In this document: one piece after another, positions 41,581-51,202 of the stretch | Layout: each line of letters begins with the position of its first letter | How positions within the stretch are numbered: position 1 is the first letter of the stretch | Assembly: GCF_023502205.1 (NCBI RefSeq) | Contig: NZ_JAMFLG010000014.1 | Location: forward strand, 1 to 64,000 | Source: Aquiflexum sp. TKW24L | GTDB taxonomy: Bacteria > Bacteroidota > Bacteroidia > Cytophagales > Cyclobacteriaceae | Length of the DNA stretch: 64,000 bases | Reading direction: 5' to 3' | Notes under the pieces: generated by a model | Database searches by the model: none | Told to the model about the DNA's origin: nothing | The model's input: only the letters and a program-made list of their open reading frames with translations | Translations under genes and position numbers: made by a program

Positions 41581-41606
41581 TTGTCACTAAATTGCTCCAG
41601 TGACAA
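41581..41606. promoter_or_regulatory. 26-bp palindrome upstream of the Crp/Fnr gene
   Basis: TTGTCACT (41581-41588) and AGTGACAA (41599-41606) are perfect 8-bp arms separated by 10 bp, ending 19 bp before the regulator's ATG. A candidate operator, possibly autoregulatory. The half-site differs from TTGAT, so a different protein may bind it. Confidence 0.4.
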
Positions 41607-41625
41607 AAACATTCTTGTTTAAATA

Positions 41626-42285
41626 ATGACTATGGAGTTAGAAGATTTAAAACAAAAGTTACCCAATATAACAGATCCTGCACTTTTACGGGCACTTTTG
41701 GAAAATGGGAAAGAACTGGTTTTTCAGCCGGGAAAAGTAATTACCGAACCGGGTCAGTTTGTGAAAATGGTACCTATTGTATTGGAAGGATCCATCAAAA
41801 TCATGAGGATGGATGAGGACGGTAAAGAGTTGTTTTTGTATTACCTGGAACCCGGTGAAACTTGTGCCTTGTCATTGACTTGCTGTACATCTTCCCGTCC
41901 AAGTGAAATAAAGGCGGTTACCGAAGAGCGAACGGTGATTTTGGCTGTTCCTGTTGAAAAACACGAAGAATGGTCAGATCATTACAAACAATGGAAGGAT
42001 TTTGTGGCTATGACTTACCAGTCAAGATTTCATGAAATGTTGGTGGCATTGGATGCTGTCGCTTTCAAAAGAATGGATGAGAGGTTGATGCGGTATATAC
42101 TGACCAAAATGAAGCAACACAAATCCAATGAATTAAAAACGACCCATCACGAAATCGCCACTGAATTGGGAACATCAAGGGAAGTGATCTCAAGATTATT
42201 GAAACAACTCGAAAAGAAAAAATGGATCGAGCTCGGGAGGAATATTATTTATGTCAGGGACGATTTTGAAGAATTGATCAGCTGA
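41626..42285 (+). CDS. Crp/Fnr family transcriptional regulator
   Basis: 219 residues: an N-terminal cyclic-nucleotide-binding-like beta-roll (about 15-120), a dimer helix, and a C-terminal winged helix (about 150-219). The recognition helix GTSREVISRLLKQ has Glu186, Ser189 and Arg190 in the spacing FNR uses to read TTGAT. Cys80, Cys86 and Cys87 form a small cluster in the beta-roll, which could be redox active, but the FNR Fe-S ligand set is not present. An ATG 6 bp downstream is an alternative start. Convergent with the carbonic anhydrase gene across a shared terminator. Confidence 0.92.
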   Translation: MTMELEDLKQKLPNITDPALLRALLENGKELVFQPGKVITEPGQFVKMVPIVLEGSIKIMRMDEDGKELFLYYLEPGETCALSLTCCTSSRPSEIKAVTEERTVILAVPVEKHEEWSDHYKQWKDFVAMTYQSRFHEMLVALDAVAFKRMDERLMRYILTKMKQHKSNELKTTHHEIATELGTSREVISRLLKQLEKKKWIELGRNIIYVRDDFEELIS

Positions 42286-42300
42286 AAAAAAATAGAAAAT

Positions 42301-42326
42301 AAAAAACCGGGATTTCCCGGTTTTTT
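42301..42326. terminator. Bidirectional terminator between crp-like and carbonic anhydrase genes
   Basis: AAAAAACCGGGA (42301-42312) pairs with TCCCGGTTTTTT (42315-42326). A- and T-runs on both flanks allow termination in both directions. Confidence 0.85.
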
Positions 42327-42330
42327 TATT

Positions 42331-42948
42331 TTAAGTGACGTTTGGAATGATATTGTATTTCTTTTTGAGGTCGAGGACAAATCCTGTATTGAAATCAAAC
42401 ACCCAAGCATACAGATTCAATTTGAATCCTGATTCCATCGCCTGTCTGTAAATTGAAGTCTGTTTGATATTTTCTATTTGTTCCAATACGTTCAATTCGA
42501 CAAGCCTGTTGAGTCTTTGATTTTCATCTTCGATGCTGTTCAGTTCTCGTTTGTGGTGTCTGATCACGTCTTTGATATTTGCCAGCCAATTGTCGATCAA
42601 TCCATTTGTATTGTTTTCATAAGCTGCTTTGACTCCTCCGCAGCCATAATGGCCATAGACAATAATGTCCTTGACCCCAAGATTTTCGACTGCATATTGC
42701 ATCACAGAAAGGAAATTGAGGTCAGTATGAGATACTACATTTGCGATGTTGCGATGGATAAAAAGCTCCCCAAGCTCAGATCCCAACACCATAGATGGCG
42801 ATACCCTGCTGTCCGAGCAGCCAAGCAATAACGCTTTTGGCTGCTGTCCTTGCTTCAAATCGTCAAAATATCCCTTGTTTTGTGACAATACAGAACGCAC
42901 CCAGTTTTGGTTATTCTCGAGGTAGTGATTGATATCAGAGGTGCACAT
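42331..42948 (-). CDS. Beta-class carbonic anhydrase
   Basis: 205-residue beta-carbonic anhydrase. Zinc ligands Cys44 (GCSDSRV), His100 and Cys103 (YGHYGCGG) are visible, as is the Asp46-Arg48 dyad. It interconverts CO2 and bicarbonate in the cytoplasm. Its ATG overlaps the stop codon of the SulP gene by 1 bp (TAATG), so the two are translationally coupled, pointing to a bicarbonate uptake or hydration unit. Confidence 0.96.
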   Translation of the reverse strand: MCTSDINHYLENNQNWVRSVLSQNKGYFDDLKQGQQPKALLLGCSDSRVSPSMVLGSELGELFIHRNIANVVSHTDLNFLSVMQYAVENLGVKDIIVYGHYGCGGVKAAYENNTNGLIDNWLANIKDVIRHHKRELNSIEDENQRLNRLVELNVLEQIENIKQTSIYRQAMESGFKLNLYAWVFDFNTGFVLDLKKKYNIIPNVT

Positions 42949-44699
42949 TACTTTGGATTGGTTTGGGTGGCATAGGAAGAATACTTTTCAAGCGTTTCTT
43001 CTGTAATGGAATGGTCAAAAGCAGAAAGGGCAGTATTGTCATCCAAGAATATATGGTCCGAACCGACACTTTCTAATAAAGCCCATCTGTTCAATACATC
43101 CCTTACTGGACCTTTGATACTAGTCATAGAAATGTCCATACCTGATTTTCTCCAAGTATTGATCCACTCATTAAGTTCATGCGCACCCGTACTATCGATA
43201 TTGCTGACGCTTTCCATATTGAAAACAAGCATTTTCACTTTCTTCCCTTTCTCTAAAATCCAAAGGTCCAACTTGTCTTTGATAAATTCCACATTGGCAA
43301 AATATATAGGCCCGTCAATCCTGACCATCAACAAATCGTCTCTCACTTCAAGATTTTGAAATCTGGTAATATTTCTGAAGGTATTTGTTCCCGGAACTCT
43401 TCCCAATTGTGCAATATGTGGCCGTGAGGCCCGATAGATGACGACTAATAAGGATAAAACCATTCCCGAAATGATACCTGTTTCAATTCCTAAGGTCAGG
43501 GTAATGACAAATGTGGCTACCAACATGGCAAAATCAGATTTATCCTTGTGCCATAAATGAACCGGTTCTTTGAAATCTATCAATCCGGAAACAGCCACCA
43601 AAACAACAGCAGCAAGGATGGCACTCGGAAGATTGTAGAACAGTCCGGTGAAAAACAATAGCGTCAGTATGATCAAAATAGCACTGAAAATAGAGGCCAT
43701 AGTTGTTTTTGCCCCTGCATCATTATTGACGGCAGTTCTTGAGAATCCTCCTGTGACAGGATATCCTTGGAAAAAAGCGGCTCCAAAGTTAGCCATGCCC
43801 AAGGCAGTCAATTCCTGATTGGCATTCAACCTATAGTTTTTATGTTTGGCCTGAATGGTTTTTGCTACAGCAAAACTTTCTGCAAATCCCACCAGCGAAA
43901 TGGTCAAAGCTATGGGTAGCAAAGTTTTCCAAGTCGATAAATCAAAAGAAGGAGAGGACAATGAAGGTAATCCACTTGGGACATCTCCGACTATTCTAAC
44001 ACCTTGACTTGTCAAATCAAATCCGGATACCAATGCGATACCGACCATCACAGCAATTAATGGAGCAGGAAAGCCTTTATGTATTTTCTTTCCGAATTTG
44101 ATGATAATGATACCGACCACGCCGATACCAAATGTAATCCAATGGATATCTCCGATATTTTGAAATATGGCCACTATCATTTCTTGGATATGTTCTGAGT
44201 TTGGAAGGTTGATCCTAAATAAGTGCTTGATCTGACTCAATCCAATGATGATGGCTGCAGCCGAGGTAAACCCGCTGATGACAGGGTGGGAGAGGAAGTT
44301 GACCACAAAACCTAACTTGAATAAGCCCATTCCAAACTGGATCAGTCCAACTAAGAAGGCCAATGAAATGGCGTAAAGCAGGTATTGCTCAGGTGAGGAG
44401 GCGTTCAAAGTAGCGATTCCGGCTGCTGTCAGCAAGGATACCATCGCAACAGGACCGACAGCCAATTGCCTGGACGTTCCGAAAATAGCATATAAAATCA
44501 AGGGAACAGTGACTGCATAAAGGCCATGGATGGGTTCCAATCCTGCGAGCATGGCATAGGCCATTCCTTGTGGGATCAACATAATACCCACCGTCAGGCC
44601 TGCCGAAAGGTCACCCTGAAGGTCCGTTTTTTGGTACTTGGGTAACCATTCCAAGATAGGGGCGTACCCTTTTAAACTTTGGAAGAAATTATTTTTCAT
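42948..44699 (-). CDS. SulP family anion transporter with STAS domain
   Basis: 583-residue inner-membrane protein. About twelve transmembrane helices (residues about 25-435) include the SulP signature GLTVGIMLIPQGMAYA. The C-terminal STAS domain (about 440-560) has the NIDSTGAHEL motif. Members carry sulfate, bicarbonate or other anions. Coupling to the carbonic anhydrase gene favours bicarbonate (BicA-like), but sulfate cannot be excluded, especially with methionine genes in the same window. Confidence 0.92.
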   Translation of the reverse strand: MKNNFFQSLKGYAPILEWLPKYQKTDLQGDLSAGLTVGIMLIPQGMAYAMLAGLEPIHGLYAVTVPLILYAIFGTSRQLAVGPVAMVSLLTAAGIATLNASSPEQYLLYAISLAFLVGLIQFGMGLFKLGFVVNFLSHPVISGFTSAAAIIIGLSQIKHLFRINLPNSEHIQEMIVAIFQNIGDIHWITFGIGVVGIIIIKFGKKIHKGFPAPLIAVMVGIALVSGFDLTSQGVRIVGDVPSGLPSLSSPSFDLSTWKTLLPIALTISLVGFAESFAVAKTIQAKHKNYRLNANQELTALGMANFGAAFFQGYPVTGGFSRTAVNNDAGAKTTMASIFSAILIILTLLFFTGLFYNLPSAILAAVVLVAVSGLIDFKEPVHLWHKDKSDFAMLVATFVITLTLGIETGIISGMVLSLLVVIYRASRPHIAQLGRVPGTNTFRNITRFQNLEVRDDLLMVRIDGPIYFANVEFIKDKLDLWILEKGKKVKMLVFNMESVSNIDSTGAHELNEWINTWRKSGMDISMTSIKGPVRDVLNRWALLESVGSDHIFLDDNTALSAFDHSITEETLEKYSSYATQTNPK

Positions 44700-44820
44700 A
44701 GCTGAAATTCTATTCTCAAGTTAACAAAAATCAAGGATATGTATTTTTTGCCTTGAAATCATTCCCAAAATTCATAAATAAAGGCCTTGCAATTTGTGAT
44801 GATTGTTACCCAATAAAAAA

Positions 44821-44841
44821 AGCCATCCTTTTGGGATGGCT
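44821..44841 (-). terminator. Terminator of the TonB receptor gene
   Basis: AGCCATCC pairs with GGATGGCT over a 5-nt loop. On the minus strand the stem is followed by a T-run (the AATAAAAAAAG tract on the plus strand). Confidence 0.85.
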
Positions 44842-44866
44842 CTCTATGATGGATATTGATGATTAT

Positions 44867-47848
44867 TTAATTCAAGAATTCATCAAATGTGATGGAAACA
44901 AAATACATGGATCCGACTGTCGGGTTACCCCAAGCCTGACGGTAACCGCTGTTGAATAAGTTGGTACCACCCACTTTGATGATAGATTTGATAGACTTCA
45001 CTTTGTAGCTTACCTGCGCATCGAAGATGCTGAAAGCAGGCATCACAGAAAGTCCTTGGGTAGAAACGTTGTTTCCTACAAAAGAAGATTGCCAGACAAA
45101 CTGATCCTGCCATCTCCAAGAAACCGCGAAACCAATGTTTTTGAAGACTTCTCTGTTTGCAAAATTAAATACAGTCCTGTATTCCGGCGTGTTGAATGCA
45201 GGTTGGAAGCCATCCAATTCATTGATGTTGTCCAACTTGTTAAAGGAGACGTTACCACCAATGGTGTAGCCTTTAGGCAACTGGTAATCCAAACCTAAAG
45301 CCCAACCATAAGATTTGATGATTTCTTTCCTGTTGACAGGCATGGAAAAGATATTTCTTCCACCTGGCCCTACACCTATAAGGTTAAGGCCTGTGATGGC
45401 ATTTGGACCGGCTTCACCTGCAACAGAAGCATCTTGAAGTAAGACTTGACCTCCAATAAAATTCTCAAATCTGTTGTAGTAATAATATCCGTCTATCAAC
45501 AACTTGTTTTTGATCAAAGATTTATATCCAAATTCATAAGACTTTACTATTTCAGGTTTGAAATCTGTTAATTCATAAGGTATTAATTTATCTAAGTTGG
45601 CTTCCGAAGCAACTACAGGTACAAGTTGAGGAGTTAATGCAGCAATTGCGGCAGGTGCTTGAGCAGGTGGAATTAAACCGGCTTGAACTTGTTGTGTCAC
45701 AATTGCAGTGGCTTGGGCTATTGCTGTAGCTAAAACGGTAGGATTTACGGTAGGTCTAAGAAGACTCGAGACACCCGCTCCAAATTGAGAAACAGTTTGT
45801 GAAGTATATACAGGATTGTTGTTAAAATTATACCTCTCTCTGAACAAAGGCAATCCCCCGATCAATCTTGCCTGTGGGGTAAGCAAATCAATGAATTGAT
45901 CTTGGGTAGTTGGTAATCTGAAGCCAGTCTGATAAGAAGCCCTGAAGTTGTGTTGTCCTGCGGTGTATACTGCCGATACCCTTGGAGACCACTGGCCTTC
46001 AAAATTCTCATTTTTGTCATAACGGACAGATGCCGTAAGTTTCAACTTGTCATTAATCAATCTCTTGGAACCCTGAGCGTATCCTCCATATTCTTGGATG
46101 GTAAATTCATTGCCATCATCATCTGTTGCAAAAAGGGTTTTTTCAGAATTTAACTGATAAGTTCTGAAATTGGCTCCAACAATGAAATCAGCGAATTTGA
46201 TGTCCTTGAAGCTGTAGGAACCTTCATAGTGATAGAGGTTTGTTTTATCGACAAATTTTGCCCCTACACCATTTGGCCCCCCTGGAATAGGTCTTGAGGT
46301 AACATCTGCCAAAGCTTGATTGAATTGAGCGGAACCCGGAAGATACCTTCCTTGATCAGCAAAGGCCCTTGCTATGGAATGAGCAGCGCTGGCATTAGCA
46401 CCACTTCCGACAGCTTGTGCATATGCACCTGCATACTGTGGGAACCAAGAACCCGGGATGTTTGCCGGATTAAAACTTGGTTTCCAAGCCTCATTGATAC
46501 CTTGGGCTGCAATGCCCACTGCATAAGCATCACCTGATCTTTCCTGTGTGGTATATGCCCTAACAAACCAGTTAGACCCTCTTAATTCCGCTTTGTATTG
46601 GCTCAACATAAAATTAGCAATGGAATACCTGTCGGCACCGGTATACACCGTAGTTCCACTTCCCACATTGCCTTGAAGAATTGCTTCGACTTTATCTGTG
46701 ATTCTCCAATGTAATGCAGCATTCAATTTCAAAGACTTTGTATTATAATCTGCCACATCTCTTTCTTCATATCCGGTTCTAGAAACAAAAGTTCCCAAAG
46801 GGATTACACTTGGGGCAAATCGACTAATGTCTATTGCAGTTTCGTCACCATATATGTTGACACCGTTGAATCCTGGGTTATTTGTTCTTGTTCCGCCTTC
46901 TATAGTAGAACCATTCAAAAGTGATTGGTCTCTAAAGTCATTTGCCTGCCAATCGTCAGCATTCAGGTAACTGACATTGACTTTGATCGCTACCCTGTCA
47001 CTGAGAGAAGTGGCATACCTTGCGGCAAAGTCATAGAAACCTGTGCTTGCTGTACTTCTGTTATTTTCACTCATTATTCCACCTTTCATCTGGACAGAAA
47101 GTCCTTGGTATTGGAAGGGATTTTTACTGTTTAGGAGCAAAATCCCGTTAATTGCATTTGGCCCATAAAGAGCGGATGCTGCTCCGGGAAGTAATTCCAG
47201 ACTTTCAAGATCCAATTCAGAAATACCTGCAATGTTACCAACAGAGAAGTTCAAGCCTGGGGCTTGGTTGTCCATGCCATCCACCATCTGAACGGTTCTG
47301 ACGTTTCCGTTTGCATTGAAACCTCTTGTGTTAAAGGATTTGAAAGTGAGTGATTGTGTACTCATTTCTACGCCTTTGAGGTTATTTAACCCATCATAGA
47401 AACTGGCTTGTGGGGCTTCTCTGATAGAAATGATATCCATCCTCTCTACTGTTACAGGAGATGTAAGCACACTTTCTTCCACCCTTGAAGCAGACACGAC
47501 AATTTCCTGACCCAAGATAGAGGCTTCTGATAAGCTGACTTGAAGGTTTGTGACATTGTCCTGTGTGATTTCAACTTCTTTGCTTGAAAAACCGACCATC
47601 GAAAAAATCAAAGTGAGTGGTGGCGCTTGGTTAACCCTTAATGTGAAATTACCACTCAGGTCTGAAATGGTCCCGACTACTTTTCCTTTTACCACAATGT
47701 TGACACCAACAAGGGTTTCCTTAGTTCCTTCTTCGATCACTTTTCCTGAAATTGTTGTCGTCTGTGCGAAAACATCAGTCGTGCTGAAGGAAACAATCAT
47801 TAGCAGCAATACTAAAACTTGCCAGCTGTATTTTGTAGATTTTTGCAT
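44867..47848 (-). CDS. TonB-dependent outer-membrane receptor with carboxypeptidase-regulatory domain
   Basis: 993 residues. Signal peptide (about 1-29) precedes a CarboxypepD_reg-like domain (about 30-115, with GKVIEEGTKETLVGVNIVV). Then comes a plug domain (about 125-235, FNTRGFNANGNVRTVQMVDG) and a 22-strand beta-barrel to the C-terminal Phe-rich strand. An Ala/Gln/Pro-rich low-complexity insertion occupies about residues 700-745. No SusD-like partner, siderophore or B12 gene is adjacent, so the ligand is unknown. It stands as a single gene with its own terminator. Confidence 0.95.
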   Translation of the reverse strand: MQKSTKYSWQVLVLLLMIVSFSTTDVFAQTTTISGKVIEEGTKETLVGVNIVVKGKVVGTISDLSGNFTLRVNQAPPLTLIFSMVGFSSKEVEITQDNVTNLQVSLSEASILGQEIVVSASRVEESVLTSPVTVERMDIISIREAPQASFYDGLNNLKGVEMSTQSLTFKSFNTRGFNANGNVRTVQMVDGMDNQAPGLNFSVGNIAGISELDLESLELLPGAASALYGPNAINGILLLNSKNPFQYQGLSVQMKGGIMSENNRSTASTGFYDFAARYATSLSDRVAIKVNVSYLNADDWQANDFRDQSLLNGSTIEGGTRTNNPGFNGVNIYGDETAIDISRFAPSVIPLGTFVSRTGYEERDVADYNTKSLKLNAALHWRITDKVEAILQGNVGSGTTVYTGADRYSIANFMLSQYKAELRGSNWFVRAYTTQERSGDAYAVGIAAQGINEAWKPSFNPANIPGSWFPQYAGAYAQAVGSGANASAAHSIARAFADQGRYLPGSAQFNQALADVTSRPIPGGPNGVGAKFVDKTNLYHYEGSYSFKDIKFADFIVGANFRTYQLNSEKTLFATDDDGNEFTIQEYGGYAQGSKRLINDKLKLTASVRYDKNENFEGQWSPRVSAVYTAGQHNFRASYQTGFRLPTTQDQFIDLLTPQARLIGGLPLFRERYNFNNNPVYTSQTVSQFGAGVSSLLRPTVNPTVLATAIAQATAIVTQQVQAGLIPPAQAPAAIAALTPQLVPVVASEANLDKLIPYELTDFKPEIVKSYEFGYKSLIKNKLLIDGYYYYNRFENFIGGQVLLQDASVAGEAGPNAITGLNLIGVGPGGRNIFSMPVNRKEIIKSYGWALGLDYQLPKGYTIGGNVSFNKLDNINELDGFQPAFNTPEYRTVFNFANREVFKNIGFAVSWRWQDQFVWQSSFVGNNVSTQGLSVMPAFSIFDAQVSYKVKSIKSIIKVGGTNLFNSGYRQAWGNPTVGSMYFVSITFDEFLN

Positions 47849-48104
47849 AGGGTAATTTGGGTTTGTTGTTTGAATGATTGTAAGCTGAATTAATTGAATG
47901 AAATTTAGATTAAAATACCAATTATCAATATAATTCCCCGAAAAAAATTTAAATTAAAAATCAATTGATTTTCTAAAAACATGAGAAAATGGGTTTCTCA
48001 AGACCAAAAATTGCAAAAAGAATAATAAGGATTAGTAAAAATTAATTTCCGTTCAGGGTTTTCCTGCAATGACATTTTCAGCAAAAGGTTAAAAAAAAGC
48101 AAAA

Positions 48105-48122
48105 CCCTGCGGAATGGCAGGG
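48105..48122 (-). terminator. Terminator of gldC
   Basis: CCCTGC/GCAGGG stem with an A-run to its left on the plus strand, giving a T-run on the minus strand. It lies 6 bp beyond the gldC stop. Confidence 0.75.
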
Positions 48123-48128
48123 CTTAGG

Positions 48129-48473
48129 TCATTTTAAAGTCTTCTTATTCTCTTCGTTGACATGGGTCACTAACCTGTCGCAAAGGGTTTTGATTTCTTC
48201 TGACATGTATTCATCGCCGGTGCTGTTTAGAATAGCCTGTCCCATACCGCCGAGGATATCGATGTAGAATCTTTTCATTTCGACCACTGACATGTCTTCA
48301 GTCCAAAGGTCAATCCGAAGGGTACTTTGGTTCAAGTTGTCCCAGACATTCAAACTGATACTTTTTGTGGCTTCGAAACCATCCTCTTCTTTGTCGGAAG
48401 CATCCCATAGGATAGTTTTTGGAAGATTTTTTTCGTCAAGATTTATAGAAAATTTTATTTCTGAATTTTTCAT
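48129..48473 (-). CDS. gldC: Gliding motility protein GldC
   Basis: 114-residue GldC homologue: starts SEIKFSINLDEKNLPKTILWDASDKEEDG and has the typical acidic central part. Cytoplasmic partner of the GldB lipoprotein in Bacteroidota gliding/T9SS species. gldB, usually beside it, is not in this window. It lies 134 bp downstream of scoB on the same strand. Confidence 0.92.
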   Translation of the reverse strand: MKNSEIKFSINLDEKNLPKTILWDASDKEEDGFEATKSISLNVWDNLNQSTLRIDLWTEDMSVVEMKRFYIDILGGMGQAILNSTGDEYMSEEIKTLCDRLVTHVNEENKKTLK

Positions 48474-48607
48474 GGTGGTTTGATAATTTCAAAGCAAAAC
48501 TAGCAAAGGCCTTTGCAAGTTCCTGTTCAGTTATTTTAATTTTGTTTTTTCCTTATTATGGAGTCCTTTCTCCTTGCATCTGACATCGGTCATCCGACAT
48601 CATTTTC

Positions 48608-49267
48608 TCAATCAAATACCATCTCGGGGATTTCTCCTTCTACCAAAAGTCTTCCTTCAGTTTTGCTGACGATTTCTTCCACAGATACTCCCGGTGCTCT
48701 TTCCAGCAACTTGAATCCTCCTTCAGGAAGTACGTCCAAAACAGCCAAATCCGTCACGATTTTTTTGACACATTTGATCCCTGTGATGGGCAGACTGCAT
48801 TCTTTCAATAATTTGGACTGTCCGTCTTTGCTGCAATGCTGCATGGCGACGATGATATTTTCGGCAGAAGCTACCAAATCCATTGCTCCGCCCATTCCCT
48901 TGACCATTTTCCCGGGGATTTTCCAATTTGAAATATCTCCGTTTTCAGAGACTTCCATCGCACCCAGGATAGTCAAATGGACATGACCGCCTCGGATCAT
49001 GGCAAAGGAATCAGCAGAATTGAACAAGGCTGAACCCTTTACCATCGTAATGGTTTGTTTGCCGGCATTGATCAAGTCAGGATCTATTTTGTCTTCGGTA
49101 GGAAAAGGACCAATGCCCAGCAATCCGTTTTCAGACTGAAGTACGACTTCCAAATTTTCAGAGATATAATTGGCAACCAAGGTAGGAATACCGATTCCAA
49201 GGTTGATGTATTGTCCGTTTTTGACTTCTCGGGCTATTCTTTTGGCTATTTGGGTTTTGTCTAGCAT
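48608..49267 (-). CDS. scoB: 3-oxoacid CoA-transferase subunit B
   Basis: 219-residue class I CoA-transferase beta subunit. Visible NLGIGIPTLVANYI and catalytic Glu in QSENGLLGIGP. With subunit A it transfers CoA from succinyl-CoA to acetoacetate for ketone-body or branched-chain catabolism. Separated from scoA by a 285-bp low-complexity spacer. Confidence 0.95.
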   Translation of the reverse strand: MLDKTQIAKRIAREVKNGQYINLGIGIPTLVANYISENLEVVLQSENGLLGIGPFPTEDKIDPDLINAGKQTITMVKGSALFNSADSFAMIRGGHVHLTILGAMEVSENGDISNWKIPGKMVKGMGGAMDLVASAENIIVAMQHCSKDGQSKLLKECSLPITGIKCVKKIVTDLAVLDVLPEGGFKLLERAPGVSVEEIVSKTEGRLLVEGEIPEMVFD

Positions 49268-49552
49268 GGGAATTTTAATTGGTTGTAATGGTTGGAGTTG
49301 TTGTAATTGTTGTAGTTGTTGTAATTGTTATAGTGGTTGTAGTTGTTGTCTGCTTCGCGTTATCTGGTTGTCAAGTTTACAGTCCTGACTGCCTGCTGCG
49401 ACTGCCTACTGAAAACTGTCTACTGAAAACTGCGACTGCCTACTGAAAACTGCTCCCTGAAAACTGCCACTGCGACTGCCTTCTGAAAACTGCCCACTGC
49501 GACTATTTTTCTCATTTCTCGTTTCTCGCTTCTCGTCTCTCGTCTCTAAGTT
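49268..49552. repeat. Low-complexity repeat spacer inside the sco operon
   Basis: Three blocks: TTGTTGTAATTG/TAGTTGTTG triplet-like repeats (about 49279-49350); an 11- to 15-nt repeat of CTGAAAACTGC and GACTGCC (about 49380-49505); and TTTCTCG/TCTCGTC repeats (about 49508-49548). No gene seen; the Cys-rich frame here is a repeat artefact. Confidence 0.8.
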
Positions 49553-50251
49553 CTACCCTTTACTCACCGTTCTCTGCTCAATTCTCTTTTCGTAATCCAC
49601 GCCTTGGAAAATCCTTTGGACATAAATCCCAGGAGTATGGATATGGTTGGGATCGAGTGTGCCGGCAGGAACCAATTCTTCCACTTCGGCGATGGTGATT
49701 ATTCCAGCTGTTGCCATCATGGGGTTGAAGTTTCTGGCTGTTCCTTTGAAAATCAGATTCCCGGCAGTATCTCCTTTCCAGGCTTTCACAAAAGCAAAAT
49801 CTGCTCTCAGGCCTTTTTCCATCAGGTACATTTTACCCTCAAATTCCCTCATCTCTTTTCCCTCTGCTACTTCTGTTCCTGCACCTGCAGGAGTAAAAAA
49901 AGCGGGAATTCCTGCGCCGCCAGCTCGGATCCTTTCTGCAAGTGTTCCCTGTGGGATCAGGTCCACTTCCAGTTCTCCGCTCAATAGCTGCCTTTCAAAC
50001 TCTGCATTTTCACCGACATAGCTTGAAATCATCTTTTTGACCATACGCTTTTTGAGCATCAGTCCGATTCCAAAATCATCCACACCGGCATTGTTTGAAA
50101 CACAGGTCAGACCTGTCAGGTCTTTTTGTAATAAAGCTTGAATGCAGTTTTCGGGGATTCCGCAGAGGCCAAAGCCTCCAAACATCAGTACTGAATCAGA
50201 GACAACGTCCTTGACGGCTTCTGCAGCATTGGTAACGGTTTTTGTGATCAT
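49553..50251 (-). CDS. scoA: 3-oxoacid CoA-transferase subunit A
   Basis: 232-residue alpha subunit of succinyl-CoA:3-ketoacid CoA-transferase. Visible [16 protein letters not shown] and the late [18 protein letters not shown] motif. It starts 18 bp after ribF ends, so the degradative sco genes are probably co-transcribed with the upstream housekeeping cluster. Confidence 0.95.
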   Translation of the reverse strand: MITKTVTNAAEAVKDVVSDSVLMFGGFGLCGIPENCIQALLQKDLTGLTCVSNNAGVDDFGIGLMLKKRMVKKMISSYVGENAEFERQLLSGELEVDLIPQGTLAERIRAGGAGIPAFFTPAGAGTEVAEGKEMREFEGKMYLMEKGLRADFAFVKAWKGDTAGNLIFKGTARNFNPMMATAGIITIAEVEELVPAGTLDPNHIHTPGIYVQRIFQGVDYEKRIEQRTVSKG

Positions 50252-50269
50252 ACAAAAATCTATTTTGGG

Positions 50270-51202
50270 TTATACTTGGGTCAAAATTCTTCTGGCCAAT
50301 TCTTTGTCTTTGGCCAATTGCTTTTGGAGAGATTCCAAACCTGAAAATTTGATTTCAGGCCTAAGGTAAGATTTCAGATGGACACAAACCCTTTTGTCAT
50401 ACAAGTCTCCATTGAAATCAAATAAGTTGGCCTCAATCGTTCGGCTACTTCCATTTACGGTGGGGCGGTTGCCGATGTTGAGCATACCATGGAATGTTTC
50501 TCCTTCTATGTCCAAAGTCACTGCATAAGCCCCATCACAAGGAATAAGCTTGTAATCATGTGTAATATGGATATTGGCGGTTGGAAATCCAATGGAGCGT
50601 CCAAGTTGCTGTCCTTTGATGATGATGCCATTAAGTTCATAAGGCCTGCCCAGAAATTCATTGGCAACATGTACTTCGCCTATTTCCAATGCCTGTCGGA
50701 TTTTGGTACTTGAGACGCCAACATGATCCACGTCTTCGCGGGAGATTTCCTCCAACTCAAAGTGGTAGCGACCCATGTTTTCCTTCAGGTATTCAAAACT
50801 CCCTTCCCTGTTTCTACCAAACCTGTGGTCATATCCAATCACCAATTTACGGGTTTGAATCTTATCAATCAGGATGGTCTGGATAAATTCTTCTGAACTT
50901 AATTCTGAGAATTCTTTGGTGAAGGGTATTGTCAACAAATGATCAATACCGAATTCCCGGAGTAATTTTGTTTTTTCTTCAAAAGTAGTCAGCAACCGGA
51001 GGTTATGTTCTTCAGGATGGAGGATAAGCCTTGGGTGGGGCCAAAAAGTAATCATGACGGTTTCTCCTCCGATTTCATCAGCAATGGTTCTGATGCGATT
51101 TAGGATCTTTTGATGCCCGAGATGGACTCCGTCAAAAGTTCCAATCGTGACAACAGGATTTGATACCTGATTGAAGTCTTCTATTCCTTCATAGATTTTC
51201 AT
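50270..51202 (-). CDS. ribF: Bifunctional riboflavin kinase / FAD synthetase
   Basis: 310 residues. The N-terminal FMN adenylyltransferase has GTFDGVHLGHQKIL (residues about 22-35). The C-terminal flavokinase domain (about 185-305) has GRSIGFPTANI and a GMLNIGNRPTV motif. It makes FMN and FAD from riboflavin. It overlaps truB by 14 bp. Confidence 0.97.
   Translation of the reverse strand: MKIYEGIEDFNQVSNPVVTIGTFDGVHLGHQKILNRIRTIADEIGGETVMITFWPHPRLILHPEEHNLRLLTTFEEKTKLLREFGIDHLLTIPFTKEFSELSSEEFIQTILIDKIQTRKLVIGYDHRFGRNREGSFEYLKENMGRYHFELEEISREDVDHVGVSSTKIRQALEIGEVHVANEFLGRPYELNGIIIKGQQLGRSIGFPTANIHITHDYKLIPCDGAYAVTLDIEGETFHGMLNIGNRPTVNGSSRTIEANLFDFNGDLYDKRVCVHLKSYLRPEIKFSGLESLQKQLAKDKELARRILTQV

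Noticed and set aside
49170-49388. Cys-rich 72-residue frame
   Set aside because: Cys-rich stretch is a translation of the TTGTTG-type repeat and overlaps scoB on the opposite strand.
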